A stretch of DNA of 64,000 nucleotides, taken from NCBI GenBank assembly GCA_031409955.1, contig JANNYF010000267.1:26418-90417 (forward strand), read 5' to 3'. This document shows positions 16,583-26,082 of the stretch, one piece after another. Source of the DNA: JAFDVL01 sp031409955. GTDB lineage: Bacteria; Acidobacteriota; Blastocatellia; RBC074. The notes beneath the pieces are model-generated. The model was not told where the DNA came from. It saw nothing but the letters and a program-made list of their open reading frames with translations, and did not search any database. Numbering within the stretch: position 1 is the stretch's first letter; every line of letters begins with the position of its first letter. Both the position numbers and the translations under genes were made by a program.

Positions 16583-17691
16583 CGTATGAGAGTGCCGTCA
16601 ATCGTCTTGAGAAATCATTCGTTCGCGCTGCTGGGCTGACGGATGACGTCGAATTTGTTTGCCGATGCTCGAATCTTGCTGGCGTTCGATTTTTGCTCGC
16701 GTGTTTAGTGGCAAAACTTTCTCATCCAGAACTCGACATTCGGAAACCCTATACTGAAATCGGTGGCGCACGAGCTTATTCGGGGCGGCACTATGATGAA
16801 ACATACATTGCTCCATTCGCTTTCAAATATGGGTTGCCCGTTAACCCGACCACAAGTTTTTTGACACCCGCTTTCAGGACGAATAAATCTGTCATCGCAC
16901 CGGGTGTGGAGTTAATGGGCAGACCGAAGAAGCTTTATGAAACGGTGGTGAAAATAATCTCCGCCGTTCACGATGGGAAAGCCAACCCTGAACTGCTATT
17001 GATTGAGATTGTCCGCTGGTTGGCAGTGGTGAAATTTGAAAGAGAAGATCGCAGGGAGTCTCTGTTTGCTTCTTTAGCCGCTGCCAGCAGCGATTCTGCC
17101 TTATCGGCGGAAAGCATTGTTACGCTGATTCAGCAACATTTGGCTTTGCCAAAATCTTCCCGGTTGCCAGTGTTGGTTGTCGCCGCAGCCTATCAGGCAG
17201 TGCAAGAACTTTTGGGTGAAAAGGCTTTGCCGTTGGAAGGTCACAATGCGGCAGACAGTCAGACGGGCGCTTTAGGCGATCTCCAAATCACCCTGAAAGA
17301 TGACCGTAATATCGTGACGGTTTATGAGATGAAAGCAAAACGCGTCACGACAGAAGACCTTGAAATTGCCGTGCAAAAACTTGCCAGAGGGTCACACCAA
17401 ATTGATAACTACATCTTCATCACAACTGACAAAGTTGATGAAGATGTGATTGATTTTGCCGCTACAATGCACGCCAAGATCGGTGTCGAGTTTGTAGTGC
17501 TGGATGGTATTGGTTTTCTACGCCATTTCCTGCATTTGTTTTACCGTTCCAGAATGAGTTTTCTGGAAGCCTATCAAGCGTTAGTATTGGGCGAAGCTGA
17601 TAGCGCAGTGAATCCGACTTTGAAAGAAGCCTTTCTCTCGCTTCGTTTGGCGACGGAAACAGGAATTGCCCAAGCGAACGAAGAGTCATAG
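16525..17691 (+). CDS. Type II restriction endonuclease, SacI-like
   Basis: A 388-residue protein. A PD-(D/E)XK-type active site is visible as GDLQI (Asp252) followed by YEMKAK (Glu268, Lys270). The N-terminal region contains RKPYTEIG, SGRHYDETYIAPF and NPTTSFLTPAFR, which I recall as typical of the SacI restriction-endonuclease family; the family name rests on that memory, while the nuclease motif is visible. GAGG lies upstream of ATG 16525, which sits inside the methylase gene in another frame. Together with the methylase it forms a compact R-M unit inserted between the DUF1553 and DUF1501 genes. Confidence 0.78.
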   Translation: MERDNAIFETNNPADILTIAYESAVNRLEKSFVRAAGLTDDVEFVCRCSNLAGVRFLLACLVAKLSHPELDIRKPYTEIGGARAYSGRHYDETYIAPFAFKYGLPVNPTTSFLTPAFRTNKSVIAPGVELMGRPKKLYETVVKIISAVHDGKANPELLLIEIVRWLAVVKFEREDRRESLFASLAAASSDSALSAESIVTLIQQHLALPKSSRLPVLVVAAAYQAVQELLGEKALPLEGHNAADSQTGALGDLQITLKDDRNIVTVYEMKAKRVTTEDLEIAVQKLARGSHQIDNYIFITTDKVDEDVIDFAATMHAKIGVEFVVLDGIGFLRHFLHLFYRSRMSFLEAYQALVLGEADSAVNPTLKEAFLSLRLATETGIAQANEES

Positions 17692-17709
17692 GCTGAAATA
17701 AGGAGAGCA

Positions 17710-19131
17710 ATGAAAGAAACAAATACTCCCAACCAAGATGGCAAGGAACAACTCTCGCGTCGCTGGTTCCTCGAACAATGTGGCGTCGGCATGGGCGCAC
17801 TCGCACTGAATCAGTTGCTTGCCAGCGCGGGCTATGCGCAATCCAATCCGCTTGCGCCAAAGAAGCCGCACTTTGCGCCGAAAGCGAAGAACGTCATTTA
17901 TCTGTTTATGGCGGGCGGGCCGAGCCATATCGAGATGTTTGATAACAAACCGCAACTGGCGAAATTCGATGGCACGTTGCCGCCACCGGAGTTGCTCAAA
18001 GGCTATCGTGCGGCGTTCATCAATCCGAATTCCAAACTGCTGGGACCGAAATTCAAGTTTGCGAAATACGGACAAGCGGGCGCAGAGATTTCCGAACTGC
18101 TGCCGTACACTGCCAAAATCGTAGATGACATCACCATCGTCAAATCTATGGTCACGGATGCGTTCAATCACGCGCCGGGACAGTTGATGATGAACACGGG
18201 CGCGATGATTTTCGGGCGTCCGAGCTTTGGTGCGTGGTCGGTGTACGGTCTTGGCAGCGAATCGCAGGATTTGCCCGCGTTTGTGGCGTTCAGCACGGGG
18301 GCGAAAGGGCCGAGCGGCGGCAACAGTTGTTGGGGCAGTGGCTTCCTGCCGACTGTGTATCAAGGGGTGCAATTCCGCAATGTCGGCGATCCGGTCTTGT
18401 ATCTCTCGAACCCGCGCGGCGTAGACGAAACGCTGCAACGCGACTCGCTCGACACGATCAATAAGCTGAATAAAATGCGGCTTGATCTGACGGGTGATCC
18501 TGAAATTGCGACGCGCATCAATTCGTTTGAGACGGCGTTCAAGATGCAAAAGGTCGCGCCCGAAGTGACAGACATATCCAAAGAGCCGAAACATATTTTA
18601 GAAATGTATGGCGCGGAACCAGGCAAGCCTTCGTTTGCGAATACAGTATTGATGGCGCGGCGACTGGTGGAAAAAGGCGTGCGCTTTGTGCAAATCATGC
18701 ACGAGGCTTGGGATCAACACGGCAGTCTGGTGCGTGACCTCACGAAAAATTGCAAGGACACCGATCAGGCTTGTGCGGCGCTCGTGCAAGATTTGAAGCA
18801 ACGCGGAATGCTGGATGACACGCTCGTGATTTGGGGCGGCGAGTTCGGGCGCACGCCAATGGTGCAGGGCGGCGATGATGGGCGCGATCACCATCCGAAT
18901 GCGTTTACGAAATGGTTTGCGGGCGGTGGCATTAAGCGCGGGCAAGTCATCGGCGCGACGGATGATCTCGGCTTTAATGTGGTCGAGGATCGCGTTCACG
19001 TGCATGACTTGCACGCGACGTTATTGCACCTGCTGGGCTTCGATCACGAGAAGCTGACGTATCGCTTTCAAGGGCGCGATTTTCGCCTGACGGATGTGCA
19101 TGGAATTGTGCAACAGAAGCTGCTGGCTTGA
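17710..19131 (+). CDS. DUF1501 protein with twin-arginine signal
   Basis: A 473-residue sulfatase-like/DUF1501 family protein. AAGGAGAG precedes ATG 17710. The N-terminus has a twin-arginine motif (SRRWFLEQCGVGMGALAL), implying Tat export of a folded protein. The core contains VIYLFMAGGPSHIEMFD and, near the C-terminus, VIWGGEFGRTPMVQGGDDGRDHHPNAF, both hallmarks of DUF1501, which shares the alkaline-phosphatase fold. It normally directly follows a DUF1549/DUF1553 gene. Here it is 2 kb away from that partner because the R-M genes lie between, but no terminator is visible in between, so read-through from the DUF1553 promoter is possible. Confidence 0.92.
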   Translation: MKETNTPNQDGKEQLSRRWFLEQCGVGMGALALNQLLASAGYAQSNPLAPKKPHFAPKAKNVIYLFMAGGPSHIEMFDNKPQLAKFDGTLPPPELLKGYRAAFINPNSKLLGPKFKFAKYGQAGAEISELLPYTAKIVDDITIVKSMVTDAFNHAPGQLMMNTGAMIFGRPSFGAWSVYGLGSESQDLPAFVAFSTGAKGPSGGNSCWGSGFLPTVYQGVQFRNVGDPVLYLSNPRGVDETLQRDSLDTINKLNKMRLDLTGDPEIATRINSFETAFKMQKVAPEVTDISKEPKHILEMYGAEPGKPSFANTVLMARRLVEKGVRFVQIMHEAWDQHGSLVRDLTKNCKDTDQACAALVQDLKQRGMLDDTLVIWGGEFGRTPMVQGGDDGRDHHPNAFTKWFAGGGIKRGQVIGATDDLGFNVVEDRVHVHDLHATLLHLLGFDHEKLTYRFQGRDFRLTDVHGIVQQKLLA

Positions 19132-19463
19132 TGGTCAAAGACCTGATGATCTGTTTTTATCCCAAGTCAAAATAGAATCCTTCCTTTTTTTGCGTATGTA
19201 TCAATTGCTTGCTGTAAGCCCGTGTAAAGTGGCGCTCTTAAAGCAAAAGAATGATTGACAAATCGCCATGCTTCGCAGACAATCCGCGCGTCTTAAATCG
19301 CAGCAGTATTGATAATAAAGAAACTGTAAATATAACAGTCTTCGAGAGATGTAATGTTGAGCCGGAACCCGAAGTTGCCCTGCCTCTTGCTCGTCTTTTC
19401 CAGTCCATCTCCTCCTTCGGGTCAAGGACTCAACCGCTCTTTTGATGTGCCAGATGAACGTTT
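19132..19463. other. Intergenic region upstream of the T6SS cluster
   Basis: No credible gene is seen in these 332 bases. A run of T residues occurs near 19186-19192 without a convincing stem. The region is relatively AT-rich and is the obvious place for the promoter of the tssK-tssM genes. Confidence 0.5.
19255..19283 (+). promoter_or_regulatory. Candidate sigma-70-type promoter upstream of tssK
   Basis: TTGACA at 19255-19260 is followed after 17 bases by GACAAT at 19278-19283 (four of six matches to TATAAT). It points toward tssK and would leave a leader of about 175 nt. The -35 is perfect, but the call rests on sequence only. Confidence 0.3.
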
Positions 19464-20846
19464 ATGAGTCGTTACCGTAGGGTTGTGTGGAACGAAGGCA
19501 TGCTTCTCACACCCCATCATTTTCAGCAATCCGACAATTATCACGAAGACCTCTTAACTTCGCGGATTGCTTCGCTCACGCCGTATGAATGGGGCCTCCT
19601 GGATTTACAAATCAATCGGGATGCGATTGCCAATGGCTTCGTCGAAATCCTGAGTTGCAGCGGTGTGCTGCCGGATGGCCTAGCGATGAGTATCCCGCAA
19701 CTGGCACCCGCGCCTGATCCGCGCCCCGTCGAAGACCATTTCAATTCCTCCGCCACCAGCCTGGATGTTTATTTGGCAATCCCCTCGAAGCGAGTTGGAG
19801 CCGCGAATTTTCAGGCAAACGGTGGTGCTTCCAGTACGACCATTCGGTATTTGCAAGACTCTGGCAATGTCGTAGACGAAACGTCGGGCGAGAATGAGCA
19901 GCAGTTGGCCTTTGCGCGCGGCAATTTCAAGATTCTGTTTGCCGATGAATTGCGTGATGGGTACAGCGCGATCAAGGTCGCACAACTGGAACGCACAGCA
20001 ACCGGGCAGTTGACGTTTTCGGACAAATACGTGCCACCCGCCTTGCACGTCGGCGCTTCACCCTGGCTGGGAAATTTGTTGCGCCAATTGGTAGAATTAT
20101 TAATTGCCAAGAGCCGTTCGCTCGGCGACAAAGTCAAACAAAGCAATACAGGGCAAGCCTCATTCACCGCGCACGACACTACGGTGTTCTGGATGCTGCA
20201 CACGATCAATTCGGCGATTCCGACCATGACGCATTTGTTTCGCACGCGCATCGTTCACCCCGAACGACTCTATCGGGAAATGGTCGCCATCGCAGGCGGC
20301 CTGATGACGTTTGCGCCGGATCGGCATCCGAAGGACATCGTCAAATACGATCATCTGGATTTGTATGGCACGTTTCGCCAACTCGAAGCGGAAATCCGCG
20401 ACCTTTTGAATCTCGGCGTGCCGGAACGTTGCGTCCCCATCAAGCTCGAAAAAGTGCGGGAATCGCTCTATGTCGGGCGCGTCAATGACGATCAATTGCT
20501 CAAAGCGGCGGAGTTTATTTTGGGCGTCGGCGCGACTGTGCCGGAAGATCGGTTGATTTCGCGCGTGCCGATTGTGTTCAAGATTGCCGATGGCGATGGC
20601 ATAGATGCCGTCATCAACAACGCGTTAATGGGCGTGACGTTGAAGCATGCGTCGCCGCCGCCGGGGCCGATTCCGTCGCGTGTTGGGATGCACTACTTTC
20701 GCTTGGATCGCAACGCGCAGGATTTAGCGTTGACCCGCTTTTGGGATCGCATCATTGGACTCAAAACGATTGCGATCTATGTGCCACACGGCGTCCCAGA
20801 TGAATTCCCGGAAGCGAAACTGGAAATGTACGCAATCAAACCCTAG
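19464..20846 (+). CDS. tssK: T6SS baseplate subunit TssK
   Basis: A 460-residue TssK (ImpJ/VasE family). The N-terminus has the family signature VVWNEGMLLTPHHFQQSDNYHE, and the C-terminal domain has GVTLKHASPPPGPIPSRVGMHYFRLDR and IAIYVPHGVPDEFPEAKLEMYAIK. TssK trimers connect the cytoplasmic baseplate (TssEFGI) to the TssJLM membrane complex. The length is normal for the family. It is the first gene of the T6SS block, 20 bases before tssL. Confidence 0.97.
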   Translation: MSRYRRVVWNEGMLLTPHHFQQSDNYHEDLLTSRIASLTPYEWGLLDLQINRDAIANGFVEILSCSGVLPDGLAMSIPQLAPAPDPRPVEDHFNSSATSLDVYLAIPSKRVGAANFQANGGASSTTIRYLQDSGNVVDETSGENEQQLAFARGNFKILFADELRDGYSAIKVAQLERTATGQLTFSDKYVPPALHVGASPWLGNLLRQLVELLIAKSRSLGDKVKQSNTGQASFTAHDTTVFWMLHTINSAIPTMTHLFRTRIVHPERLYREMVAIAGGLMTFAPDRHPKDIVKYDHLDLYGTFRQLEAEIRDLLNLGVPERCVPIKLEKVRESLYVGRVNDDQLLKAAEFILGVGATVPEDRLISRVPIVFKIADGDGIDAVINNALMGVTLKHASPPPGPIPSRVGMHYFRLDRNAQDLALTRFWDRIIGLKTIAIYVPHGVPDEFPEAKLEMYAIKP

Positions 20847-20866
20847 CCTCGAACGTTGTAGTTTTT

Positions 20867-21586
20867 ATGTCGAGCGCAGCTACCCAAAAACAAATGAACG
20901 CGAGCCAACAAAGTGCAGAGAAAGATTTAGTGAGCCTGGCCACGCCTGTGCTGGATTTGGTCATGCGGATTCGCGCCGGACAAATCGTGCCGTCTACCGA
21001 AATGCGACAACTTGTGGATGGACGGCTCAAGGATTTAGACACGCGCGGCGCGCAGCTTGGCTACAAAGAAGCCCAACTGCAAAACGTCAAATTCGCGCTC
21101 GCTGCGTTTGTTGACGAAACCGTCATGGCCGGCGGCTTCGCGGTACGCAACGAATGGGAACGCTACCCATTACAGCTTCAATATTTTCAGGAGCAGTTTG
21201 CGGGCGTGAAGTTTTTTGACCGTTTGGAAACGATGCTCAAAAACGCTGACGCCGAAGCGGATGTCATTGAAGTGTATTACCTGTGCTTGTTGCTCGGCCT
21301 GAAAGGCAAGTATCACATTTATCTGGAAGACCAATTGCCGGGCGTTTTGCAGAATGTCGCGGATCATTTGCAGCGCGTCGGGCGTCTGAAAAACAGCATC
21401 CTGTCGCCGCATTGGAAATTGACTGATCAACCTGCTGCTCCCCAGGAAACGAAAGTCCCGGAAATGCCCGCCTGGGTGAAATTGGTGGCGGCAGCCTCAT
21501 TGGGGCTGGTCGCCTTGAGTTATTTGCTGTTTCAGTTTTTACTTACGAATCAGGCGAACGGAACCAACGAGATTTTATTGAAGTAA
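20867..21586 (+). CDS. tssL: T6SS inner-membrane protein TssL (IcmH/DotU)
   Basis: A 239-residue DotU-family protein. The cytoplasmic helical domain includes VLDLVMRIRAG, LAAFVDETVM and YYLCLLLGLKGKY. A single C-terminal tail-anchor helix (LVAAASLGLVALSYLLFQFLL) is followed by a short periplasmic tail. Many TssL proteins carry a C-terminal OmpA-like peptidoglycan-binding domain; this one ends about 12 residues after the helix and has none. It forms the membrane complex with TssM. Confidence 0.95.
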   Translation: MSSAATQKQMNASQQSAEKDLVSLATPVLDLVMRIRAGQIVPSTEMRQLVDGRLKDLDTRGAQLGYKEAQLQNVKFALAAFVDETVMAGGFAVRNEWERYPLQLQYFQEQFAGVKFFDRLETMLKNADAEADVIEVYYLCLLLGLKGKYHIYLEDQLPGVLQNVADHLQRVGRLKNSILSPHWKLTDQPAAPQETKVPEMPAWVKLVAAASLGLVALSYLLFQFLLTNQANGTNEILLK

Positions 21587-21643
21587 ATTGCTGCAAACGT
21601 TTCCAGCAATTTCATCAGCCCCTCTCCCCTTTGACTGCCCCCG

Positions 21644-21675
21644 CATTCGCTGGCAGGCGAATGAATTGATTTTTC
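21644..21675 (+). terminator. Weak terminator-like hairpin between tssL and tssM
   Basis: CATTCGC (21644-21650) pairs with GCGAATG (21657-21663) and a T-rich stretch follows six bases later (21670-21674). The gap before the T-run makes it a poor terminator. It may only modulate read-through into tssM. Confidence 0.3.
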
Positions 21676-21747
21676 TACAGCGCTTTTCGTGGACGCGCTG
21701 TCAATTGTGCCTCACCCAGCACGCCCCCAACTGGATAGGAACTTACG

Positions 21748-24700
21748 ATGCCTGCACTTAGTCTGAAAAAGCTGATTCTCTTCTGCGCCCTCATTACCCT
21801 GACCGGCATAGCCCTGTTGATGGTGCTGTTGCTGAGCGATGAAATTGGGATCACCCAAATCATTCTGATCGCCTTGATTTTGCTGTGCTGGCCGGTTGGA
21901 ATTCTCATCAATTACCTGCTCAAAAATCGTGCTGCCAAAGCTGCTGCCGCGCCGAGTGATGCCGCGCCCAAAGCGAGCGGTGCGCAGACGCCGACGCGCG
22001 AATATGAAGAGCTATCGCGTAGTGCGGAAGAGGCGGCGCAGTTTTTACGCAGCAGCAATTTGGGCAATCGGGAAGTGAGTGATGCGCTCTATGGTTTGCC
22101 CTGGTTTGTGCTGGCCGGGCCGCCGAGCAGTGGCAAAACTTCGCTCGCCCTCTCGGCTGGTTTGAGCTTCAATGCCTTGTCGAGTCAACGTCGCTCGGAT
22201 CAAAACTTAGTGAAGGCGACGCGCGATTGCGAATGGCGCGTTTCAGATAATGGCGTGTTGATTGACACCGCCGGACGCTATTTGACCGAAGGCCCGGATC
22301 GAGACGAGTGGTTAGGCCTGATCGAAACGCTCAAGAAAACGCGCAAGAATCGCGCGCTGGATGGCTTTGTTCTGACCGTCAATGCCGCCAATATTTTCAA
22401 TGCCAAAGAACCCGAAATCGAACAGCAAGCGCAAGTGCTGCGGGCGCGGATAGACGAAGTCATCAAAAGCACGGGCGTTCGCTTTCCCGTCTATTTGGTT
22501 TTCACGCACGCCGACGCGATACCGGGCTTTGCGGAATTCTTTGCTGCCTTGCCACCGAATGAACGCGCGCAGGTGTGGGGCGCAACGATTCCGCTCGAAC
22601 AATCCCAAAACGCGCACGCGCTGTTTGACGTCGAATTCGATTACCTGCTGGATTCGTTAATGAAGCGGCGCTTGATGCGGTTGGGCAGCGCGACGACGCC
22701 CGCTGAGCAATATGGCACGTTCAGTTTTCCGCTGCGATTTGCAGAGACGCGGCGCAAGTTGGGATTGTTCACGCTCGCGCTGTTTCGTCCGAATCCATTC
22801 AGCGAATTGCCGTTGCTGCGCGGGTTTTATTTCACCAGCAATCCGCTGGGGCAAGACGGGCGCATCAACAACACGGGCGTCTACACCGAAGACCTCTTCA
22901 AACAAGTCATCTTCCGCGACAAAGACATCGCCGCTTCCTTCCAATCGCAAAAAGCTGCGCCGAACAAATTGGCTAAAGTGAAGCTCGGCATCGGCGCGTT
23001 GGCGGCGGCGTGTTTGCTGTGGGTCGGTGGCTCAGCGGTTTCGTTTTTCAATAACTATAGCTTGCTCTCAGAAGGGCAGGATCACGCCAAACGAGTGCTG
23101 GATCATTACGAAGCGGGGCGCGGCAAGGACAAGGTCGAGACCACTGCGAACGAATTGGAAAACCTCGACAAATTGCGCGTGACGTTGCAAAAAATTGATG
23201 ACAATGACCGCAGCTTCTTCGGCTCGCTGGCCTATCGCTTTGGCCTCTATTCCGGCGGCAAAGTTCGCACGCGGACACGGCAGGTTTATTTTGACTTTGT
23301 CTCGCAGCGGTTCCTGTTGCCAGCGATGACCGCGCTCGAAAATGATTTGGCAAACGTCACTCCGGCGGGCGAGGGCGAAAAGCTTGAAGCGATGCAGGAC
23401 GATTATTATTACAAGCTGCAAGCCTACCTGATGCCCGAAAAACAGGAGCGCATTGATCCGAAATTTTTAGAAGAAAAGCTCAGTCAATATTGGAAAGAAA
23501 AACCGTCGGAGCGCGGCAGAATCGAGTCGCTCGCGTTTTATTCGGAGCAGGCGGCGTTGAGCGAGGATGACGACGAAACGGTTCCGCGTCCGATGGCAAA
23601 CCTTGAGAAAATCCAGAGCGCACGAGGCAAGCTCAAGAGCTATTCGCCGACCAAGCGCGTTTACAACGAAGTGATGCGCAAGATCAATAAACTCGGACTG
23701 GCGGTAGACCTTGCCAAAGTTTTGGAAGGCCAAGAGGGAACTGAGTTATTGGAAGAATCCGACCCGCATCCCGTGCCATACGCGTTCACGAAACAGGCAT
23801 ATTATAAGCACGTCACAGGCGATGCGATGGCCTCGGTCAAAGAGGATTTGAGTGGCAAAGACGATTGGGTGATGGGCGAGAAGTCCGCTGCGCAAGGCGT
23901 TAATGTCGAGCAATTGCGCGACCGCTATTCGACCGAATATGCCGCGCATTGGCAGAAGTTTCTGAACGCCATTCGCGTGCGATCCTTCAAGGACAAGAAC
24001 GCTGCGATTGACGCGCTCGGCACGTTGGCGCAGGAGAATTCCCCGCTCAAAAAAGTGGTCGCGTATGTCGCCAGCGAGACCAAGCTTTCGGAACCGCCAC
24101 AAGATAGCGGCGCTCTGGCGTGGCTTAAAGGTTTGTTGCAGAGCAAGGCCGGCATCACTGATCCGAAGATCGAGTCTTCGTTTGCGCCATTGCACAAATT
24201 CGTTGCCGGCGACCAGCCGCCGGTTTTGCGCTACTTGAGCAAACTTGCCGAAGTGCGCGAACAATTACGTTCCGCGCCCGGCACAAGCTGGGACGAACTG
24301 GCGAAAATTCCCAATGAAAACAAGGCTTGGAATAAGCCTGCGAATGAAGTCAGCGACATGGTCAAGCAGATGGAAATGACGCCAGGCAGCAAATCTGCCG
24401 GAGAGTTTTTAGCGCGTCCGTTGGCGAACATTGGTGCAGGTCAAAAAGCTGGCGAAGCGAAAAACCTCGAAGAAGCGTGGCGCAATTTGGTGGCGAGTGC
24501 GCGCAAGCTCGAAAGCCGCTATCCCTTCAGCAACAGTCCGACAGATGTGCAACTGAATGAATTCGTGCAGCTCTTCAATCCGGCGGATGGCGAAGTCACG
24601 AAGCTCTTCAAAAACTTCTTGAGTGATAAAGTCGAAGGCGAGCCGGGGCAATTGAAGTCGAAGAATCCGGCAGAATTTTCCGATGGTGCAGTTGGCTATT

Positions 24701-25128
24701 TGAATCAAGCCTTCAAACTGCAACAAGCCTTTTTCCCCAGCGGACAACAACCCAAGATCAATTATTCGTTGTCGGTGAAACCGCCGCCGAATAAGAAAGT
24801 TGAAGTGAAAGCCGATGGCATAACGGTCACGGCGGACGGTTCGGTTTCCAACGGGAGCTTGTCGTGGCCGCAGGCGAGCGGCGAAAATGGAATCAAGGTG
24901 ATGGTGTCGAGCAAAGACGCCGCAGTAGCAGTCGGACAAACCGCTGCACCTGCTCAAACCGCCACAGAAGCCGCGAATCATCCCGGTTTGTGGGGCGTGT
25001 TTCGGATGACTGCCGGGAACAAATATCAATTCACGTGGGGCGATGTCAGCGCGACGTTGCAACCACCCGCGAACAATCCGTTCGCGTTGAATTTCACGGC
25101 GCTGCGTGCGCCGGAGAGTTTTAAGTAA
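21748..25128 (+). CDS. tssM: T6SS inner-membrane protein TssM (IcmF)
   Basis: A 1126-residue IcmF-family protein. Two N-terminal membrane helices (about residues 8-30 and 36-58) precede a cytoplasmic GTPase-like domain with an intact Walker A, GPPSSGKT (124-131). A third helix (about 412-430) leads to the large periplasmic domain, whose C-terminal part (about 1020-1126) has the IcmF C-terminal SLSWPQASGENGIKV and LWGVFRMTAG segments. TssM spans the inner membrane and, in proteobacterial systems, contacts TssJ at the outer membrane. No TssJ candidate is found nearby. The Walker A being intact suggests nucleotide binding, although this is variable among family members. Confidence 0.97.
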   Translation: MPALSLKKLILFCALITLTGIALLMVLLLSDEIGITQIILIALILLCWPVGILINYLLKNRAAKAAAAPSDAAPKASGAQTPTREYEELSRSAEEAAQFLRSSNLGNREVSDALYGLPWFVLAGPPSSGKTSLALSAGLSFNALSSQRRSDQNLVKATRDCEWRVSDNGVLIDTAGRYLTEGPDRDEWLGLIETLKKTRKNRALDGFVLTVNAANIFNAKEPEIEQQAQVLRARIDEVIKSTGVRFPVYLVFTHADAIPGFAEFFAALPPNERAQVWGATIPLEQSQNAHALFDVEFDYLLDSLMKRRLMRLGSATTPAEQYGTFSFPLRFAETRRKLGLFTLALFRPNPFSELPLLRGFYFTSNPLGQDGRINNTGVYTEDLFKQVIFRDKDIAASFQSQKAAPNKLAKVKLGIGALAAACLLWVGGSAVSFFNNYSLLSEGQDHAKRVLDHYEAGRGKDKVETTANELENLDKLRVTLQKIDDNDRSFFGSLAYRFGLYSGGKVRTRTRQVYFDFVSQRFLLPAMTALENDLANVTPAGEGEKLEAMQDDYYYKLQAYLMPEKQERIDPKFLEEKLSQYWKEKPSERGRIESLAFYSEQAALSEDDDETVPRPMANLEKIQSARGKLKSYSPTKRVYNEVMRKINKLGLAVDLAKVLEGQEGTELLEESDPHPVPYAFTKQAYYKHVTGDAMASVKEDLSGKDDWVMGEKSAAQGVNVEQLRDRYSTEYAAHWQKFLNAIRVRSFKDKNAAIDALGTLAQENSPLKKVVAYVASETKLSEPPQDSGALAWLKGLLQSKAGITDPKIESSFAPLHKFVAGDQPPVLRYLSKLAEVREQLRSAPGTSWDELAKIPNENKAWNKPANEVSDMVKQMEMTPGSKSAGEFLARPLANIGAGQKAGEAKNLEEAWRNLVASARKLESRYPFSNSPTDVQLNEFVQLFNPADGEVTKLFKNFLSDKVEGEPGQLKSKNPAEFSDGAVGYLNQAFKLQQAFFPSGQQPKINYSLSVKPPPNKKVEVKADGITVTADGSVSNGSLSWPQASGENGIKVMVSSKDAAVAVGQTAAPAQTATEAANHPGLWGVFRMTAGNKYQFTWGDVSATLQPPANNPFALNFTALRAPESFK

Positions 25129-25239
25129 CGACATGGATTTGTGCCTTTGACCAGAGATGAATGTGGAACTGAAAAATTATTTTTCACCCCTGCCACTTTT
25201 CGGGAAAAAGAATCGCTTTTCTAGGTAAGAGCAAACAAT

Positions 25240-26082
25240 ATGGCAACAGCAAAAGAACTTTTCCAACAAGGCGAACTCACCGCCGCTATCGCGCAGCTTA
25301 TTAGCGAAGTCAAAGCACGTCCGACTGACACGTCTGCTCGCATCTTTCTCTTCGAATTGCTCTGCTTTACTGGCGAGTGGGATCGCGCCGAACGGCAACT
25401 GGATGTGATTGCGACCCAGGGCGCGCAAACAGAGTTGGGCGTGATGGCCTATCGCAATTGCCTGAAAGCCGAACGCGAGCGCCGCAAGCTCTGGGCCGAA
25501 GGTGCGCAGCCGCATTTTTTAGCCGACCCGCCCGAATACATTGATTTGCATTTGGCGGCAATCAACCAGGTGCGCGCAGGCAACCTGGCGGAAGCGCGAG
25601 CGTTGCTGGATCAAGCCGAAGAACAACGCGCGGCCTTGCCTGGCAATGCGGATGAGGTGGAATTTTATGACCTGCGCGATGCCGATGATTTCGTTGCGCC
25701 TGTGCTGGAAGTCGTTGTCAAAGATCAATACGCGTGGATTCCGTTGGCGCAAATTCGCCGCTTGCAAATCGGCAAGCCGGAACAGTTGCGGGATTTGTTG
25801 TTCACGCCTGTCCGTGTCGAATTGATTGATGGCACGCAAGGCCAATTCTTTTTGTTGGCGCTCTATGCGGGTTCGACTGACGCGGCGAATGAGCAAGCGA
25901 AGCTGGGACGTGCGACCGAATGGCAAGCGCTGAGCGATGATTTAGCGCGCGGCGTTGGCGCACGAATGTGGTTGGTCGGCGATGATGACAAGTTAGTATT
26001 CGATATTGAGTCAGTGGAATTTCAGGCTGCGGATGACAGCGAAGACGATACGGAAACAAACGAAGAATCAACGGAGGCTTGA
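25240..26082 (+). CDS. tagJ: T6SS accessory protein TagJ (ImpE family)
   Basis: A 280-residue ImpE/TagJ protein. The TPR-like N-terminal half (KELFQQGELTAAIAQLISEVKARPTDTSARIFL) and the C-terminal half with FVAPVLEVVVKDQYAWIPLAQIRRL and ELIDGTQGQFFLLALYAGS are typical. TagJ binds the sheath protein TssB and modulates ClpV action in other systems. The tail is very acidic. Its stop overlaps the tssA start by one base. Confidence 0.9.
   Translation: MATAKELFQQGELTAAIAQLISEVKARPTDTSARIFLFELLCFTGEWDRAERQLDVIATQGAQTELGVMAYRNCLKAERERRKLWAEGAQPHFLADPPEYIDLHLAAINQVRAGNLAEARALLDQAEEQRAALPGNADEVEFYDLRDADDFVAPVLEVVVKDQYAWIPLAQIRRLQIGKPEQLRDLLFTPVRVELIDGTQGQFFLLALYAGSTDAANEQAKLGRATEWQALSDDLARGVGARMWLVGDDDKLVFDIESVEFQAADDSEDDTETNEESTEA

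Noticed and set aside
19140..19195. Terminator after the DUF1501 gene
   Set aside because: T-runs occur but I could not find a stable stem directly before them.
19251..19445. 64-codon open frame upstream of tssK
   Set aside because: No ribosome-binding site and no conserved-looking sequence; it lies in the likely promoter region of the T6SS.
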